Source: Sphingomonas sp.
Lineage (GTDB): Bacteria > Pseudomonadota > Alphaproteobacteria > Sphingomonadales > Sphingomonadaceae
Direction of reading: 5' to 3'
DNA: 32,493 nucleotides
Assembly: GCF_025362505.1 (NCBI RefSeq)
Contig: NZ_JANYGG010000082.1
Coordinates: 1 to 32,493, forward strand
A model generated the notes under the pieces. That model worked only from the letters and a program-made list of their open reading frames with translations, was not told the DNA's origin and searched no databases. The translations under genes and the position numbers were made by a program. Of the stretch, positions 1 to 8,449 are shown piece by piece (positions within the stretch are counted from its first letter, which is position 1; each line of letters opens with the position of its first letter).

Positions 1-65
1 AGCGCGTTGAAGAGGGTCGACTTGCCGACGTTGGGCAGGCCGACGATGCCGCATTTGAAGCCCAT
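1..65 (-). CDS. ychF: Ribosome-binding ATPase YchF, N-terminal fragment (runs off the window)
   Basis: Only the first 21 codons are present. They translate as MGFKCGIVGLPNVGKSTLFN followed by A. This is the characteristic YchF/Ola1 start with a complete P-loop (G-x-P-N-V-G-K-S-T) near residues 8-16. YchF is an Obg-related P-loop NTPase that prefers ATP, binds ribosomes and is linked to stress and redox responses. In alphaproteobacteria it commonly follows rplY and pth on the same strand; here those genes lie about 3 kb upstream. The ATG is unambiguous because the conserved methionine is the family's usual start. The remaining roughly 340 residues expected for the family lie outside the window. 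Confidence 0.93.
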   Translation of the reverse strand, partial: MGFKCGIVGLPNVGKSTLFNA

Positions 66-111
66 GGTTCGCTTTCAGGTAAGAAGGAGTTGGCGCGGCC
101 CTACACGGGGC

Positions 112-711
112 TCAGGCGAAATTGAAGCTGATGCTGAGGCGGTCGGCCTTCGCCGTGCCCGGGAGGACTTCGTGGCGCAGGTAGCTTTCCCACAGCAGGA
201 GCTGGCCGGGGCGGGGGGTGACGGTGACGAACGCGCGGCGGTCGTCGGGGGCGTCGGCGCGGCGCGCAGGCGCGGCCATTTGGCTGGCGAGGCGGGGGTC
301 CTCGAAGCGGATCGCGCCGGCGTTGGCGGGGACCTCGACATAGAGCGTGCCCGAGAGGATCGAGTGGGGGTGGATGTGCCCACTATGCTGTCCACCGCTT
401 TTCAACAGATTGACCCACAGGCTGTCGAGCTTCGGCTTGCGCGGGAGGTCGAAGGCGAGATCGGCGGCGAAGGTGGCGGCGTGCTTGACGAGGAGTTTGG
501 CGAGGTCGGCGAAGGCCGGGTCGCGGCGGGGGAGGTCGGCGAGCGAGGCGTAGCTGGTGTAGCCCTTATAGCCGTGATCCCGGCTCCAGCGGCGACCGGC
601 GGCGTCGTCCTGCGCGAGGCTGCGGATCGAGTGAGCGAGGTCGGCGAGGAGGGGTTCGTCGCCGAGATCGGCTTCGTAAAGCAGCGTCGGGAAGAGGGCG
701 CGACTGGTCAT
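112..711 (-). CDS. TIGR02466-type putative 2-oxoglutarate/Fe(II) oxygenase
   Basis: This 199-residue protein resembles the TIGR02466 family (2OG-FeII_Oxy_5), small double-stranded beta-helix proteins of unknown substrate. Visible hallmarks are the early FPTLLYEADL segment, the central SGGQHSGHIHPHSILSGTLYV stretch, a later RFEDPR, and WESYLRHEVLPG near the C-terminus. The histidines of the GHIHPHS segment and of LRHEV are the likely metal ligands, and a late arginine (ADRLSISFNF) is the likely 2-oxoglutarate contact; these assignments are inferred from the fold. The length is typical for the family. It lies directly upstream of ychF on the same strand, with a 46-base gap, so co-transcription is possible. 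The substrate cannot be told from sequence. Confidence 0.85.
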   Translation of the reverse strand: MTSRALFPTLLYEADLGDEPLLADLAHSIRSLAQDDAAGRRWSRDHGYKGYTSYASLADLPRRDPAFADLAKLLVKHAATFAADLAFDLPRKPKLDSLWVNLLKSGGQHSGHIHPHSILSGTLYVEVPANAGAIRFEDPRLASQMAAPARRADAPDDRRAFVTVTPRPGQLLLWESYLRHEVLPGTAKADRLSISFNFA

Positions 712-1041
712 TTGCGGTGACCGATTGCTGGCCAGTCAGAGGGCGATGTTCGCGCTGTTTGGACAGTGTGGACAGTGTGGCGCGTTTTTCGGGGTGTGAC
801 TTTTAGAGTGACCTTTGTCGAGGCGGCCGCGCCTGATTTTCGGCGGAAGATGGGTTGCGAGAGCATCGGGCAACCCAAGCATAAATGCTGCGCTGTAGGA
901 CAGGAAAATCAGCAGCTGAGCTATCCAGCAACTCCTGCACCAGAGACCGTCGGCGCGCGATCATCGTCTTCAGCATGGGTCCGAATCCGAACGCGCCAGT
1001 TCGCCCGATTATTACTCCAACAATCCGACCACGATGACCGC
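712..1041. other. Intergenic stretch with no convincing gene
   Basis: This 330-base stretch lies between the oxygenase-like gene and the porin gene, both on the minus strand. It holds a perfect 9-base tandem duplication (ggacagtgt twice, 761-778) and an inverted repeat at 852-876 (gggttgc paired with gcaaccc around an 11-base loop). The inverted repeat lacks a T-run on either strand, so I do not call it a terminator. A 99-codon open frame on the plus strand (766-1065) has no recognisable motif and runs into the porin gene; I regard it as spurious. The promoter of the oxygenase-like gene probably lies here. Confidence 0.6.
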
Positions 1042-2295
1042 TCAGTGCCGGACATATTGCTGTAAGCTGACCCTGATCCCGAGACGCACCTCATCCGCGC
1101 TGCGGCGGTCGGTGACAATTGCGTCCGGTCCCGCGACCGTGCTTTGGCCATATTCGAGGTGAAGGCTCGCGAGCTTGTTGGCGTAGGGCAGGTTATAGTT
1201 GAAGCCGATGCGGATTGCCCGCTGGGTCGCACGCCGCTCGATCTGGTCCGCCCCGAGACTGACGACGTCGTAGCGCGCGAACAAGTCGAGGTCGCCCGTT
1301 CCGGGAGCGTCGAACAGCGACACCTGCCCCATGACGTAGCCACCATAGACATCGCTCCTGCTTTGCGAAAAACGCGAGTAGATGCCCTCGGCCTCCATCG
1401 TCGCCGGGTGGCCAGCGATCGGGAAGGTATAGGCCATATCGGCCTCGCCGCTGGTCTTGGTACCGGTCGCGGCGACGCCGCCGATCGGTGCGAGCGCAAG
1501 GGCGGTCGCCAAGGTGAATGTGCGGTCGCGGATGCCGGTCGTGCGATCGATCGCGAAGCCCACCGTCAGCTTGCGCCCGCCCTTGTCGTCGCTGATCGGG
1601 GTCAGCACGATCTTTGCGGCGACAGCGCGACCGAACGAGAAGTTGACCTTTTGCGCATTGAGGCCGCCCCGGTTGTCGCCGATCGAGCCGAGCAGCGTTA
1701 CCTTGGGTGACAGCATTTTCTGCACCTGGACGCCAAGCTGCGCGCCGAAGGTGTTGGTCGAGCCGTGTTCCTCAAGGATCAGCGAACGGTTGATAGTGGG
1801 CAGATTGCCCGACGACAGATTATCGTCGCGCGACAGGATGCTCGTATTGTGCCCGAACAAGAGCCGGAACGTGGCAGGGTCGTCGGCGTCCTGTACCGCC
1901 ACAAACAGGTTCTCGAAGTCGTGGCTGTTGAGGGGGCCGGCAGGCCCGGGGTTGATCCCGAAGGCGTTCGTGTCCGTCAGGTCGATCTCATAGACACCGG
2001 CGATACGAAGGTGGTTGCTGATGCGCGGCAAGTCTATCTCCGCGCCCTGCCGGACCCGCCGGAAACTATCGGGTCGATCGGGGTCGATCAGTCGCTCGGC
2101 GAACCCCCATGCGGTCAAGCGAAAGTCTTCGGACTGATAGACGATCCCCGCATCCGGCTTGAAATAGAGGCCCTGCCGGGTCGGGGGTGCAACCTCGGGT
2201 GCCGGGGTGGCGTCGCCCGCGGTGCCGGTGGTCTGCGCGCTCACGGGTGTAGTGACGATCAACGCCGCAAGCACGGCGGGCAGGGCTACTCTCAC
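1042..2295 (-). CDS. Outer-membrane porin of the OprO/OprP type
   Basis: A predicted 417-residue beta-barrel protein. It opens with a signal peptide (VRVALPAVLAALIVTTPVSA, cleavage before QTTG), followed by a short linker and many alternating amphipathic strands (for example GLYFKPDAGIVYQSEDFRLTAWG and FARYDVVSLGADQIE). The FRRVRQGAEIDL and FENLFVAVQDADDPATFRLLFGHNTS segments resemble phosphate-selective porins O and P. The open frame extends further upstream, but I choose the GTG at 2295. It gives a clean signal peptide and overlaps the preceding stop codon as GTGA, which indicates translational coupling to the PepSY gene. The final residue is His rather than the usual aromatic, which is slightly odd for a BAM substrate. 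The solute carried is unknown. Confidence 0.75.
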   Translation of the reverse strand: MRVALPAVLAALIVTTPVSAQTTGTAGDATPAPEVAPPTRQGLYFKPDAGIVYQSEDFRLTAWGFAERLIDPDRPDSFRRVRQGAEIDLPRISNHLRIAGVYEIDLTDTNAFGINPGPAGPLNSHDFENLFVAVQDADDPATFRLLFGHNTSILSRDDNLSSGNLPTINRSLILEEHGSTNTFGAQLGVQVQKMLSPKVTLLGSIGDNRGGLNAQKVNFSFGRAVAAKIVLTPISDDKGGRKLTVGFAIDRTTGIRDRTFTLATALALAPIGGVAATGTKTSGEADMAYTFPIAGHPATMEAEGIYSRFSQSRSDVYGGYVMGQVSLFDAPGTGDLDLFARYDVVSLGADQIERRATQRAIRIGFNYNLPYANKLASLHLEYGQSTVAGPDAIVTDRRSADEVRLGIRVSLQQYVRH

Positions 2296-2903
2296 CAGAA
2301 ATACCGTCGCCAGCCGGTTAGTCGCGATGCCGACCCCTTCTGACGAGCGCGATACATCTTGATGTACACCCACACGCCGGTCAGCGTCATTGCGACCAGC
2401 CCAAGCCCCCACAGCAGGCCAAGGAACTTGCCGCCGTCGCCGATGATCTCGCCCGAATGGAGCCGGACCAACCAATCCTCGCCATCGGGCTCGTCGGACA
2501 GGATCGCAGCGTTCGCCACGCCCACCGCCACCTTGCGCGGATCGGCCCCGTCGAGGTGAAACACGAACGCCGGCGTCGGAGCCTTGATCTGCCAGTCCAC
2601 CCCCGCCACCGGGCGATTGCCATATCGTGCGAGTAGCGTCGTGCGCGCACGGTCGAGCGCGAGCGGGTCGAGGCCGGTGGGCTTGGCGAGCGAAAGTGGC
2701 GACACGATCGACGCTGCGGCCTCCTTCGCCGCTTCCTCAGGACCAAAGATTTGCTGATATTGAAGCGCGACGCCCGTGACCGACACCAGCAGGAAGAGCA
2801 ATGCAGCACCGATCCCCAGCCAGCGATGAAATTGGCGCGGGGTCAACCGAGTTTTTCTTGTCGATGGGGGCACGCGATGTTCCGTTGCTGTAACGCAAGA
2901 CAT
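2292..2903 (-). CDS. PepSY-associated transmembrane protein
   Basis: About 203 residues. The first membrane helix follows the motif TPRQFHRWLGIGAALLFLLV, where FHRWLG is typical of PepSY_TM proteins. A periplasmic PepSY-like region follows (VDWQIKAP..AFVFHLDG, and an HSGEIIGDGGKFLGL turn). A second helix (LGLLWGLGLVAMTLTGVWVYIKM) ends in a basic cytoplasmic tail. Small PepSY_TM proteins often accompany metal or siderophore uptake genes, but here the partner is a porin. The last four bases overlap the porin's GTG start. The N-terminus is uncertain: ATG at 2903 gives a sensible protein without a clear Shine-Dalgarno sequence, and other in-frame ATGs lie at 2951 and 3008. Confidence 0.75.
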   Translation of the reverse strand: MSCVTATEHRVPPSTRKTRLTPRQFHRWLGIGAALLFLLVSVTGVALQYQQIFGPEEAAKEAAASIVSPLSLAKPTGLDPLALDRARTTLLARYGNRPVAGVDWQIKAPTPAFVFHLDGADPRKVAVGVANAAILSDEPDGEDWLVRLHSGEIIGDGGKFLGLLWGLGLVAMTLTGVWVYIKMYRARQKGSASRLTGWRRYFW

Positions 2904-3033
2904 GTTGCACAAAACGATGACCGCCGTCTGCTTTGTGCTTCCCCCCGTCATAACCGGCCGGACCAGGAAGATGTGGTCAACAATGGTTATTTCAAATGCT
3001 TCCACCATACCCAGCCCGCTCCGTCGGGAGGGA

Positions 3034-3603
3034 TTACCCCTGCATCCTCAACGCGACATCGTTCATGAAGCGGACGTCGTCGCCTTCCGCCAGCGCGTCG
3101 GCTTCGTTGGCGATGGCGGCGAGGAGGTCGCTCAGCGGCTCCATTTCGCTCTTGGCATAGTTGCCGAGCACGTGGCCGGTGACGCGCGCCTTGTCGCCGG
3201 GGTGGCCGATGCCGATGCGCAGGCGGCGAAAGTCGGGGCCGAGGCTGGCGTCGATCGAGCGCAGGCCGTTGTGCCCGGCGAGGCCGCCGCCGGTGCGGAC
3301 TTTGACCTTCATCGGCAAGAGATCGAGCTCGTCGTGGATCGCGGTGAGGGCGGCGACGTCGAGCTTGAAGAAGTTCAGCGCCTGTTGAACCGCGTCGCCG
3401 CTGTCGTTCATGAAGGTCTGCGGCTTGAGCAGCAGGATGCGAGCCCCGCCAAGGCGGCCTTCGCTGATCAGGCTGCGGAATTTCTTTTGCCACGGGCCGA
3501 AGTCGTGGATCGCGGCAATGGCGTCGGCGACCATGAAGCCGACATTGTGGCGGTGAAGCGCGTAGCTCGCGCCGGGATTGCCGAGGCCGGCCCAGATTTG
3601 CAC
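3034..3603 (-). CDS. pth: Peptidyl-tRNA hydrolase
   Basis: This 189-residue protein hydrolyses the ester bond of peptidyl-tRNAs released from stalled ribosomes, which recycles tRNA in the cytoplasm. All key residues are visible: N9 in GLGNPG, catalytic H19 in HRHNVG, N66 in TFMNDSG, D91 in IHDELDL and N112 in GGLAGHNGLRS. Length and motif order are normal for bacterial Pth. The start is a GTG at 3603, preceded by a GGGGAG Shine-Dalgarno sequence about seven bases upstream. That sequence lies at the edge of the palindromic repeat that separates pth from rplY. The rplY-pth order is conserved in proteobacteria. ychF, the usual next gene, is displaced by the porin and oxygenase genes. Confidence 0.97.
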   Translation of the reverse strand: MQIWAGLGNPGASYALHRHNVGFMVADAIAAIHDFGPWQKKFRSLISEGRLGGARILLLKPQTFMNDSGDAVQQALNFFKLDVAALTAIHDELDLLPMKVKVRTGGGLAGHNGLRSIDASLGPDFRRLRIGIGHPGDKARVTGHVLGNYAKSEMEPLSDLLAAIANEADALAEGDDVRFMNDVALRMQG

Positions 3604-3610
3604 TCTTGGC

Positions 3611-3667
3611 TCCCCACCCCTCGCTCAGCTTCGCTGAGTCGTCCCCTCCCCCGAGGGGGAGGGGATT
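3611..3667. repeat. Paired-hairpin palindromic repeat (REP-like), copy 1
   Basis: Two adjacent inverted repeats are seen: ctcagc-ttc-gctgag (3624-3638) and a G/C-rich stem cccctccccc-ga-gggggagggg (3643-3664). They are joined by the sequence tcg. The same architecture, with compensating base changes, recurs inside glyS at 8136-8188, so this is a dispersed repeat family and not just a local terminator. It sits between rplY and pth on the minus strand and its outer edge supplies the pth ribosome-binding site. It may slow or partly terminate transcription, but there is no T-run. Confidence 0.75.
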
Positions 3668-3671
3668 GCAA

Positions 3672-4331
3672 CTACGCCTCTTCGGCTTCGTCGGTTTCTT
3701 CACCGACCACGGGGACTTCGCTCGCCGACGGAGCTTCGTCGCTGTCGGCTGCCTCGGACTTGAGCGCCGACGGGGCGACGATCGTGGCGATGGTGAAGTC
3801 GCGGTCGTCGATCGCCGGCTTGGCGCCCTTGGGCAGGGTGACGTTCGAGATATGGATCGAATCGCCGACGTCGAGGCCCTTCAGGCTGATCTCGATCTGC
3901 TCGGGGATTTCGGCCGCGTCGCAGACCAGCTCGAGGTCGTGACGGACCAGGTTGAGCACGCCGCCGCGCTTGATGCCCGGCGACAGTTCCTCGTCGATGA
4001 AGTGGACGGGGACGTTGACGTGGACCTGGCTATGCTCGCCGATGCGCAGGAAATCGACGTGGATCGGGCGGCTCGAGACCGGGTGGAACTGCACGTCCTT
4101 GGGGAGCGTGCGGTGCGGGGTGCCGCCGGCGTCGATCATCACGACGGTGTTCATGAAGTGGCCGGTCGAGAGCATCCTGGTGAGGAGCTTTTCCTCGACG
4201 TGGACGGACAGGGCTTCCTTCTTGTCGCCATAGATTACGGCGGGGACCCGGCCATCGCGACGCAGTGCACGGGAGGCTCCCTTGCCAGCCCGTTCGCGTT
4301 GCTCGGCGGGCAGCGTCAGCTGTTCGCTCAT
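3672..4331 (-). CDS. rplY: 50S ribosomal protein L25, long Ctc form
   Basis: This 219-residue L25/TL5/Ctc-type protein binds 5S rRNA in the large ribosomal subunit. The N-terminal L25 domain (about residues 5-95) contains [24 protein letters not shown] and the end motif HVDFLRI. The C-terminal beta domain (about 100-190) contains [21 protein letters not shown] and [20 protein letters not shown]. The last 30 residues are a highly acidic tail. The long two-domain form is normal in alphaproteobacteria, unlike the short E. coli protein. The ATG has a GAGGT ribosome-binding site about eight bases upstream. It leads the rplY-pth gene pair. Confidence 0.96.
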   Translation of the reverse strand: MSEQLTLPAEQRERAGKGASRALRRDGRVPAVIYGDKKEALSVHVEEKLLTRMLSTGHFMNTVVMIDAGGTPHRTLPKDVQFHPVSSRPIHVDFLRIGEHSQVHVNVPVHFIDEELSPGIKRGGVLNLVRHDLELVCDAAEIPEQIEISLKGLDVGDSIHISNVTLPKGAKPAIDDRDFTIATIVAPSALKSEAADSDEAPSASEVPVVGEETDEAEEA

Positions 4332-4432
4332 TGGTGTTACCTCGTGTTCGTTTTACGCCCGCCCCGACGCCTCCAGGGATGGTGTTCGGTGGGCGACCGC
4401 GCCTTTAGCGAAAGGGCGCGCAAAGTTCAAGG

Positions 4433-5335
4433 TTACTGGATGCGGCTGACCTTGTAGCCTTGCGTTTCCAGCATGCGGATGACGGATTCGTCGCCGGCAA
4501 GGTGGCCCGCGCCGACCGCGACCATGACCGTGCCGGGCTGCGCCATCCGTTGTTCGATCCAGCGGGTCCAGTTGGCGTTGCGGCGGCCGAGGAGGGCGTC
4601 TTTCAGCTCGGGGCTGTCGGCGAGGTCGGCGTTGAAGCTGCTCGCGATTCCGGCGACGTCGCCCGACGACCAGCTTTTGAGCATCGCGGCGAACTCGGTG
4701 CGCATCTTGTCGGGTTCGGAGATGGCGCCTTCGAGAAAGACGCGCTGGGCGGGCTGCGAGAGGTTATTGAAGAAGCCCAGCTGCTCGGAATTGGTTTCGA
4801 GCTGGCCGATCGGCTTGCCGGCGGTTTCGAAGCTCTGGCGCAGCGCTGGCTCGACCCCGGCCGAGCCCTTGAGGCCGAGCGCCTTGAACTGGGTGCCGAC
4901 CAGCGTGAAGGCGGCGGCCCAGGTCTTCATCTTGTCGAAATATCCGGCGGGGATGCCGGTCGCCTTGATCGCGGTGGCCAGCTGCGGGCGCAGCGCCGGG
5001 TCGATGCGGTTGGCGAGCGGCGGGAGATTGTCGGCGAACCCGAGGCGGCCGAGTTCGGCGGCGAGCTTTTCGGGATGCTTGTCGTCGATGATCGTCTCGA
5101 CATAGAGCTGACCCGACTTCGCCACCGCGTCGTTGATTGCCGGGGTCTGCCAGCGATAATCCTGCGGCAGGAGGTGGAACGTGCCGAACAGGTAGATGCT
5201 GGTGTCGGGATCGGACACGCGCCACAGCGCGGGGCGGGCGACGTCGGACGCGGTTTGCGGCGCGGAGGCGCAGCTTGCGGCCGCGGCCATGCCGAGCGCG
5301 GCGAGGCCACGCTTCATCCAGTTCATCACGCGCAT
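4433..5335 (-). CDS. TraB/GumN family lipoprotein
   Basis: A 300-residue TraB/GumN-family protein (the family includes TIKI-like metalloproteases; bacterial members are poorly characterised). After a short signal segment (LAALGMAAAASC) there is a plausible lipobox with C22. The conserved core begins at ALWRVSDPDTSIYLFGTFHLLP, where the GTFH histidine is a family hallmark. It ends with MVAVGAGHLAGDESVIRML, the second hallmark (GxGHL). ETNSEQLGFFNNL in the middle matches the conserved E-T-x-x-x-Q region. I choose the ATG at 5335 over upstream ones because AAGGAAG lies just upstream of it and it starts the signal peptide. It is divergent from glyQ and lies 101 bases upstream of rplY. Confidence 0.85.
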   Translation of the reverse strand: MRVMNWMKRGLAALGMAAAASCASAPQTASDVARPALWRVSDPDTSIYLFGTFHLLPQDYRWQTPAINDAVAKSGQLYVETIIDDKHPEKLAAELGRLGFADNLPPLANRIDPALRPQLATAIKATGIPAGYFDKMKTWAAAFTLVGTQFKALGLKGSAGVEPALRQSFETAGKPIGQLETNSEQLGFFNNLSQPAQRVFLEGAISEPDKMRTEFAAMLKSWSSGDVAGIASSFNADLADSPELKDALLGRRNANWTRWIEQRMAQPGTVMVAVGAGHLAGDESVIRMLETQGYKVSRIQ

Positions 5336-5445
5336 CGGACTTCCTTCGGACAAGCTTTGACGCACGATGTAGGCACGCCACTCCTGAACGTCCACTTGCC
5401 CCCATCCTCTTGCCGACCGCTACGTCATGAGCCAAAGCCGCCGCC

Positions 5446-6312
5446 ATGACCGCGCCGCTTTCGTTCCAGGACCTGATCCTCACGCTGCACCATTACTGGA
5501 GCGAGCGCGGGTGTTTGATCCTGCAGCCGTACGACCTCGAGGTCGGGGCGGGGACGTTCCACCCGGCGACGGTGCTGCGCGCGCTCGGCCCCGATCCGTG
5601 GAAATGCGCCTATGTGCAGCCGTGCCGGCGGCCGACCGACGGGCGCTATGGCGAGAACCCCAATCGGCTCGGGGCTTATTATCAGTATCAGGTGATGCTG
5701 AAGCCGAGCCCGGCGGACCTGCAGGCGATGTACTTGGGATCATTGGACGCGATCGGGATCGATCCGCTGAAACATGACATTCGCTTCGTCGAGGATGATT
5801 GGGAGAGTCCGACGCTGGGCGCGTGGGGGCTCGGCTGGGAAGTGTGGTGCGACGGGATGGAAGTGACGCAGTTCACTTACTTCCAGCAGGTCGGCGGGTA
5901 CGACTGCAAGCCGGTGGCGGGGGAGTTGACCTACGGGCTCGAGCGGCTGGCAATGTATATCCAGGGGGTCGATAATGTGTTCGACCTGCGCTTCAACGAC
6001 GCGGGCGTGACTTACGGCGAGGTGTTTCTCGACAATGAGAAGCAGATGTCGACGTATCATTTCGAGGTCGCGAATACCGAGGCGCTGTTCGACCTGTTCA
6101 GGAAGGCGACGGCGGAGGCGGAGAATTGCCTGACCGCGAAGCTGCCGATCGCCGCTTATGAGCAGGCGATCAAGGCGAGCCATATCTTCAACACGCTGCA
6201 GGCGCGCGGGGTGATCTCGGTCGCCGAGCGGCAGGCGTATATGGGCCGGGTCCGCGACCTGGCGAAGGGCGCTTGTGCGTCGTGGATGGACGCCAAGGGG
6301 TGGGCGGCGTGA
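5446..6312 (+). CDS. glyQ: Glycyl-tRNA synthetase alpha subunit
   Basis: This 288-residue protein is the catalytic subunit of the bacterial alpha2-beta2 glycyl-tRNA synthetase. It activates glycine with ATP and transfers it to tRNA-Gly. Nearly the whole chain matches the family: [20 protein letters not shown] at the start, [42 protein letters not shown], then [31 protein letters not shown] and [15 protein letters not shown]. Length is normal. The TGA stop overlaps the GTG start of glyS (GTGA), so the two subunits are translationally coupled. The start at 5446 is the first ATG of the conserved reading frame, 110 bases from the divergent TraB/GumN gene. Confidence 0.98.
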   Translation: MTAPLSFQDLILTLHHYWSERGCLILQPYDLEVGAGTFHPATVLRALGPDPWKCAYVQPCRRPTDGRYGENPNRLGAYYQYQVMLKPSPADLQAMYLGSLDAIGIDPLKHDIRFVEDDWESPTLGAWGLGWEVWCDGMEVTQFTYFQQVGGYDCKPVAGELTYGLERLAMYIQGVDNVFDLRFNDAGVTYGEVFLDNEKQMSTYHFEVANTEALFDLFRKATAEAENCLTAKLPIAAYEQAIKASHIFNTLQARGVISVAERQAYMGRVRDLAKGACASWMDAKGWAA

Positions 6313-8447
6313 GCGATTTCCTGCTCGAGCTGCTGTCGGAGGAGATTCCGGCGCGGATGCAGGCGCGGGCGCGGAACGACCTGGCGCGGATGTTCGCCGA
6401 GGCGTTGGCCAAGGCGGGGCTGGCGCATGGCGGGGTGACGACATGGTCAACGCCGCGGCGGCTGGTCCTGATTGCTCGGGATGTGCCGGGCGAGACGCTG
6501 GCGGTGCGCGAGGAGGTTAAGGGGCCTCGGTCCAGCGCTCCGCCTCAGGCGCTCGAGGGGTTCTTGCGCAAGACCGGGTTGGCGCGCGAGCAGCTGGAAG
6601 AGCGCGACGGGGTCTGGTTCGCGGTGATCGACAGGCCGGGGCAATCGGCCATCTCGGTGCTCAAGGTAGCCGTGGCAAGCATCGTTCTTAATTTTCCATG
6701 GCCGAAGTCGATGCGATGGGGTCAAGAGTCTAAGTCAACTGAATCGTTGAGGTGGATTCGCCCACTCCACAACGTACTGGCATTTTACGGGTCCGAACAT
6801 TTCGGCATAGAATTAGACGGGTTTGCCAACCTCTATATAAACAAAGACGGCTATGTGAGTGATGTCAAACAAGGGGAAGCTGGGGTTACTAGCTTACCTT
6901 CAACCTTTGGGCATCGCTTTCACCATCCCGGGCCGATCACCATCGGCGGGGCGTCGGACTATGCCGAGAAATTGCGCGCGTGCCATGTGATCGTCGATCA
7001 TGAGGAGCGCGAGGCGATCATTCGCAAAGGAGCGAAGGCGGCGGCCGAGGCGGCGGGCTATGCGCTGGTCGAAGACGAGGGGTTGGTAGTCGAGAATGCC
7101 GGGCTGACCGAGTGGCCGGTGCCGTTGCTTGGGACGTTCGACGCCGATTATCTCGACGTGCCGCCCGAGGTGATCCAGCTGACCGCGCGGACCAACCAGA
7201 AATATTTCGTGATGCGCGGGGAAGAGGGGGCGCTGGCGCCGGCGTTCGTGTGCATCGCGAATATCGCCGCGAACGACGGCGGCAAGGCGATTGTCGAGGG
7301 CAATCGGCGGGTGCTCGCGGCGCGATTGAGCGATGCGCGATTTTTCTGGGAGCAGGACGTCAAGGTTCCATTGGAGGAACAGGCGAAGAAGCTGTCGGGA
7401 ATCGTGTTTCACGAGAAGCTGGGCACGGTTGCCGACAAGGTTGAGCGGGTGGCGAAGCTGGCCGAATGGCTCGTCACCGAAGGGATTGTGAAGGGCGCTT
7501 CGCCGGCGGATGCGCGGCGCGCCGCCGAGCTGTGCAAGGCGGACCTGGTCACCGGGATGGTGGGTGAGTTTCCCGAACTACAGGGCGTGATCGGCGGCTA
7601 TCTGGCGGCGGCGCAGGGGGAGAAGAAGGCGGTCAGCGACGCGATCCGCGATCATTATAAGCCGGTCGGGCGGGGGGATGAAGTGCCGACGGCGCCGGTG
7701 ACGGTGGCGGTGAGCTTGGCGGATAAGCTGGATACGTTGACCAAGTTCTTCGACATTGATGAAGCTCCGACGGGCTCGCGCGATCCATATGCGCTCCGGC
7801 GGGCGGCGATTGGTGTCATAACATTGATTATCAACAATGATTTGCGTTTGTCACTCGCCCAAGCAGTTACGCGGGCATTGTTACCAAAGTCGAAATTAAG
7901 CGTAGCTGGTCCACCCGGACTGCAATTGTTGAACTTTCTGGGCGACCGCCTGAAAGTCCAGCAGCGCGAGGCCGGCGTCCGTCACGACCTGATCGACGCG
8001 GTGTTTGCGCTTGGTGGGGAGGATGATCTTGTTCGTCTGCTTGCCCGCGTGACCGCGCTTCAATCCTTCATCGAAACGCCCGACGGCACCGATCTTCACG
8101 CCGGTTACAAACGCGCGGCGAATATTTTGAAGAAGCCCCTCTCCCCGCTCGCCTCCGGCGAGTCGCCCTCTCCCGCAAGGGGAGAGGGAAGTGTGCCCGC
8201 TGAGGAGACAGTGCTCGTTGCGGCGCTCGACGGGGCCGAGCCTCGCGTTGTGACCGCTATCGAGGCGGAGGATTTTACCGGGGCGATGGCGGCGCTGGCT
8301 TCGCTGCGCGCGCCGATCGATGCGTTTTTCGAGGGGGTTACGGTCAATGATCCCGATCCCGCTATCCGCGAGCGAAGGTTGAACCTGCTCGCCCGGTTCC
8401 GCGATGCGGTTCACCGGGTAGCGGATTTCTCGAAGATCGAGGGGTAG
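6309..8447 (+). CDS. glyS: Glycyl-tRNA synthetase beta subunit
   Basis: This 712-residue subunit is needed for tRNA binding by the bacterial heterotetrameric synthetase. The GTG at 6309 overlaps the glyQ stop and gives the canonical start [18 protein letters not shown]. Conserved blocks include [21 protein letters not shown], a long central HD-like region ([35 protein letters not shown]), [13 protein letters not shown], and the C-terminal anticodon-binding-like region ending in [10 protein letters not shown]. Two oddities are visible. A repeat of the paired-hairpin family is translated in frame after AANILKK (8136-8188). Two stretches (about 6655-6925 and 7800-7930) are near 50% GC by hand count, unlike their surroundings. 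The frame is open throughout, so the gene is probably functional. Confidence 0.96.
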   Translation: MSDFLLELLSEEIPARMQARARNDLARMFAEALAKAGLAHGGVTTWSTPRRLVLIARDVPGETLAVREEVKGPRSSAPPQALEGFLRKTGLAREQLEERDGVWFAVIDRPGQSAISVLKVAVASIVLNFPWPKSMRWGQESKSTESLRWIRPLHNVLAFYGSEHFGIELDGFANLYINKDGYVSDVKQGEAGVTSLPSTFGHRFHHPGPITIGGASDYAEKLRACHVIVDHEEREAIIRKGAKAAAEAAGYALVEDEGLVVENAGLTEWPVPLLGTFDADYLDVPPEVIQLTARTNQKYFVMRGEEGALAPAFVCIANIAANDGGKAIVEGNRRVLAARLSDARFFWEQDVKVPLEEQAKKLSGIVFHEKLGTVADKVERVAKLAEWLVTEGIVKGASPADARRAAELCKADLVTGMVGEFPELQGVIGGYLAAAQGEKKAVSDAIRDHYKPVGRGDEVPTAPVTVAVSLADKLDTLTKFFDIDEAPTGSRDPYALRRAAIGVITLIINNDLRLSLAQAVTRALLPKSKLSVAGPPGLQLLNFLGDRLKVQQREAGVRHDLIDAVFALGGEDDLVRLLARVTALQSFIETPDGTDLHAGYKRAANILKKPLSPLASGESPSPARGEGSVPAEETVLVAALDGAEPRVVTAIEAEDFTGAMAALASLRAPIDAFFEGVTVNDPDPAIRERRLNLLARFRDAVHRVADFSKIEG
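8136..8188. repeat. Paired-hairpin palindromic repeat inside glyS, copy 2
   Basis: Two inverted repeats are seen: ctcgcc-tcc-ggcgag (8148-8162) and ccctctccc-gcaa-ggggagaggg (8166-8188), again joined around the sequence tcg. The order, spacing and flanks match copy 1 at 3611-3667, with base changes that keep both stems paired. Here the element lies in the glyS coding frame and is translated as a Ser/Pro/Gly/Glu-rich linker ([18 protein letters not shown]). It follows the conserved AANILKK segment, where family members vary in length. Confidence 0.8.
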
Positions 8448-8449
8448 GC

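Noticed and set aside
852-876. Inverted repeat gggttgc/gcaaccc as porin-operon terminator
   Set aside because: The stem is only seven pairs with an 11-base loop and no T-run follows on the minus strand.
766-1065. Plus-strand 99-codon open frame in the intergenic stretch
   Set aside because: No ribosome-binding site, no motif, and it overlaps the porin gene end; composition gives no support for coding.
4395-4425. Imperfect hairpin between the TraB/GumN gene and rplY as a terminator
   Set aside because: The stem needs a bulge and no T-run follows, so I could not support it as a terminator.
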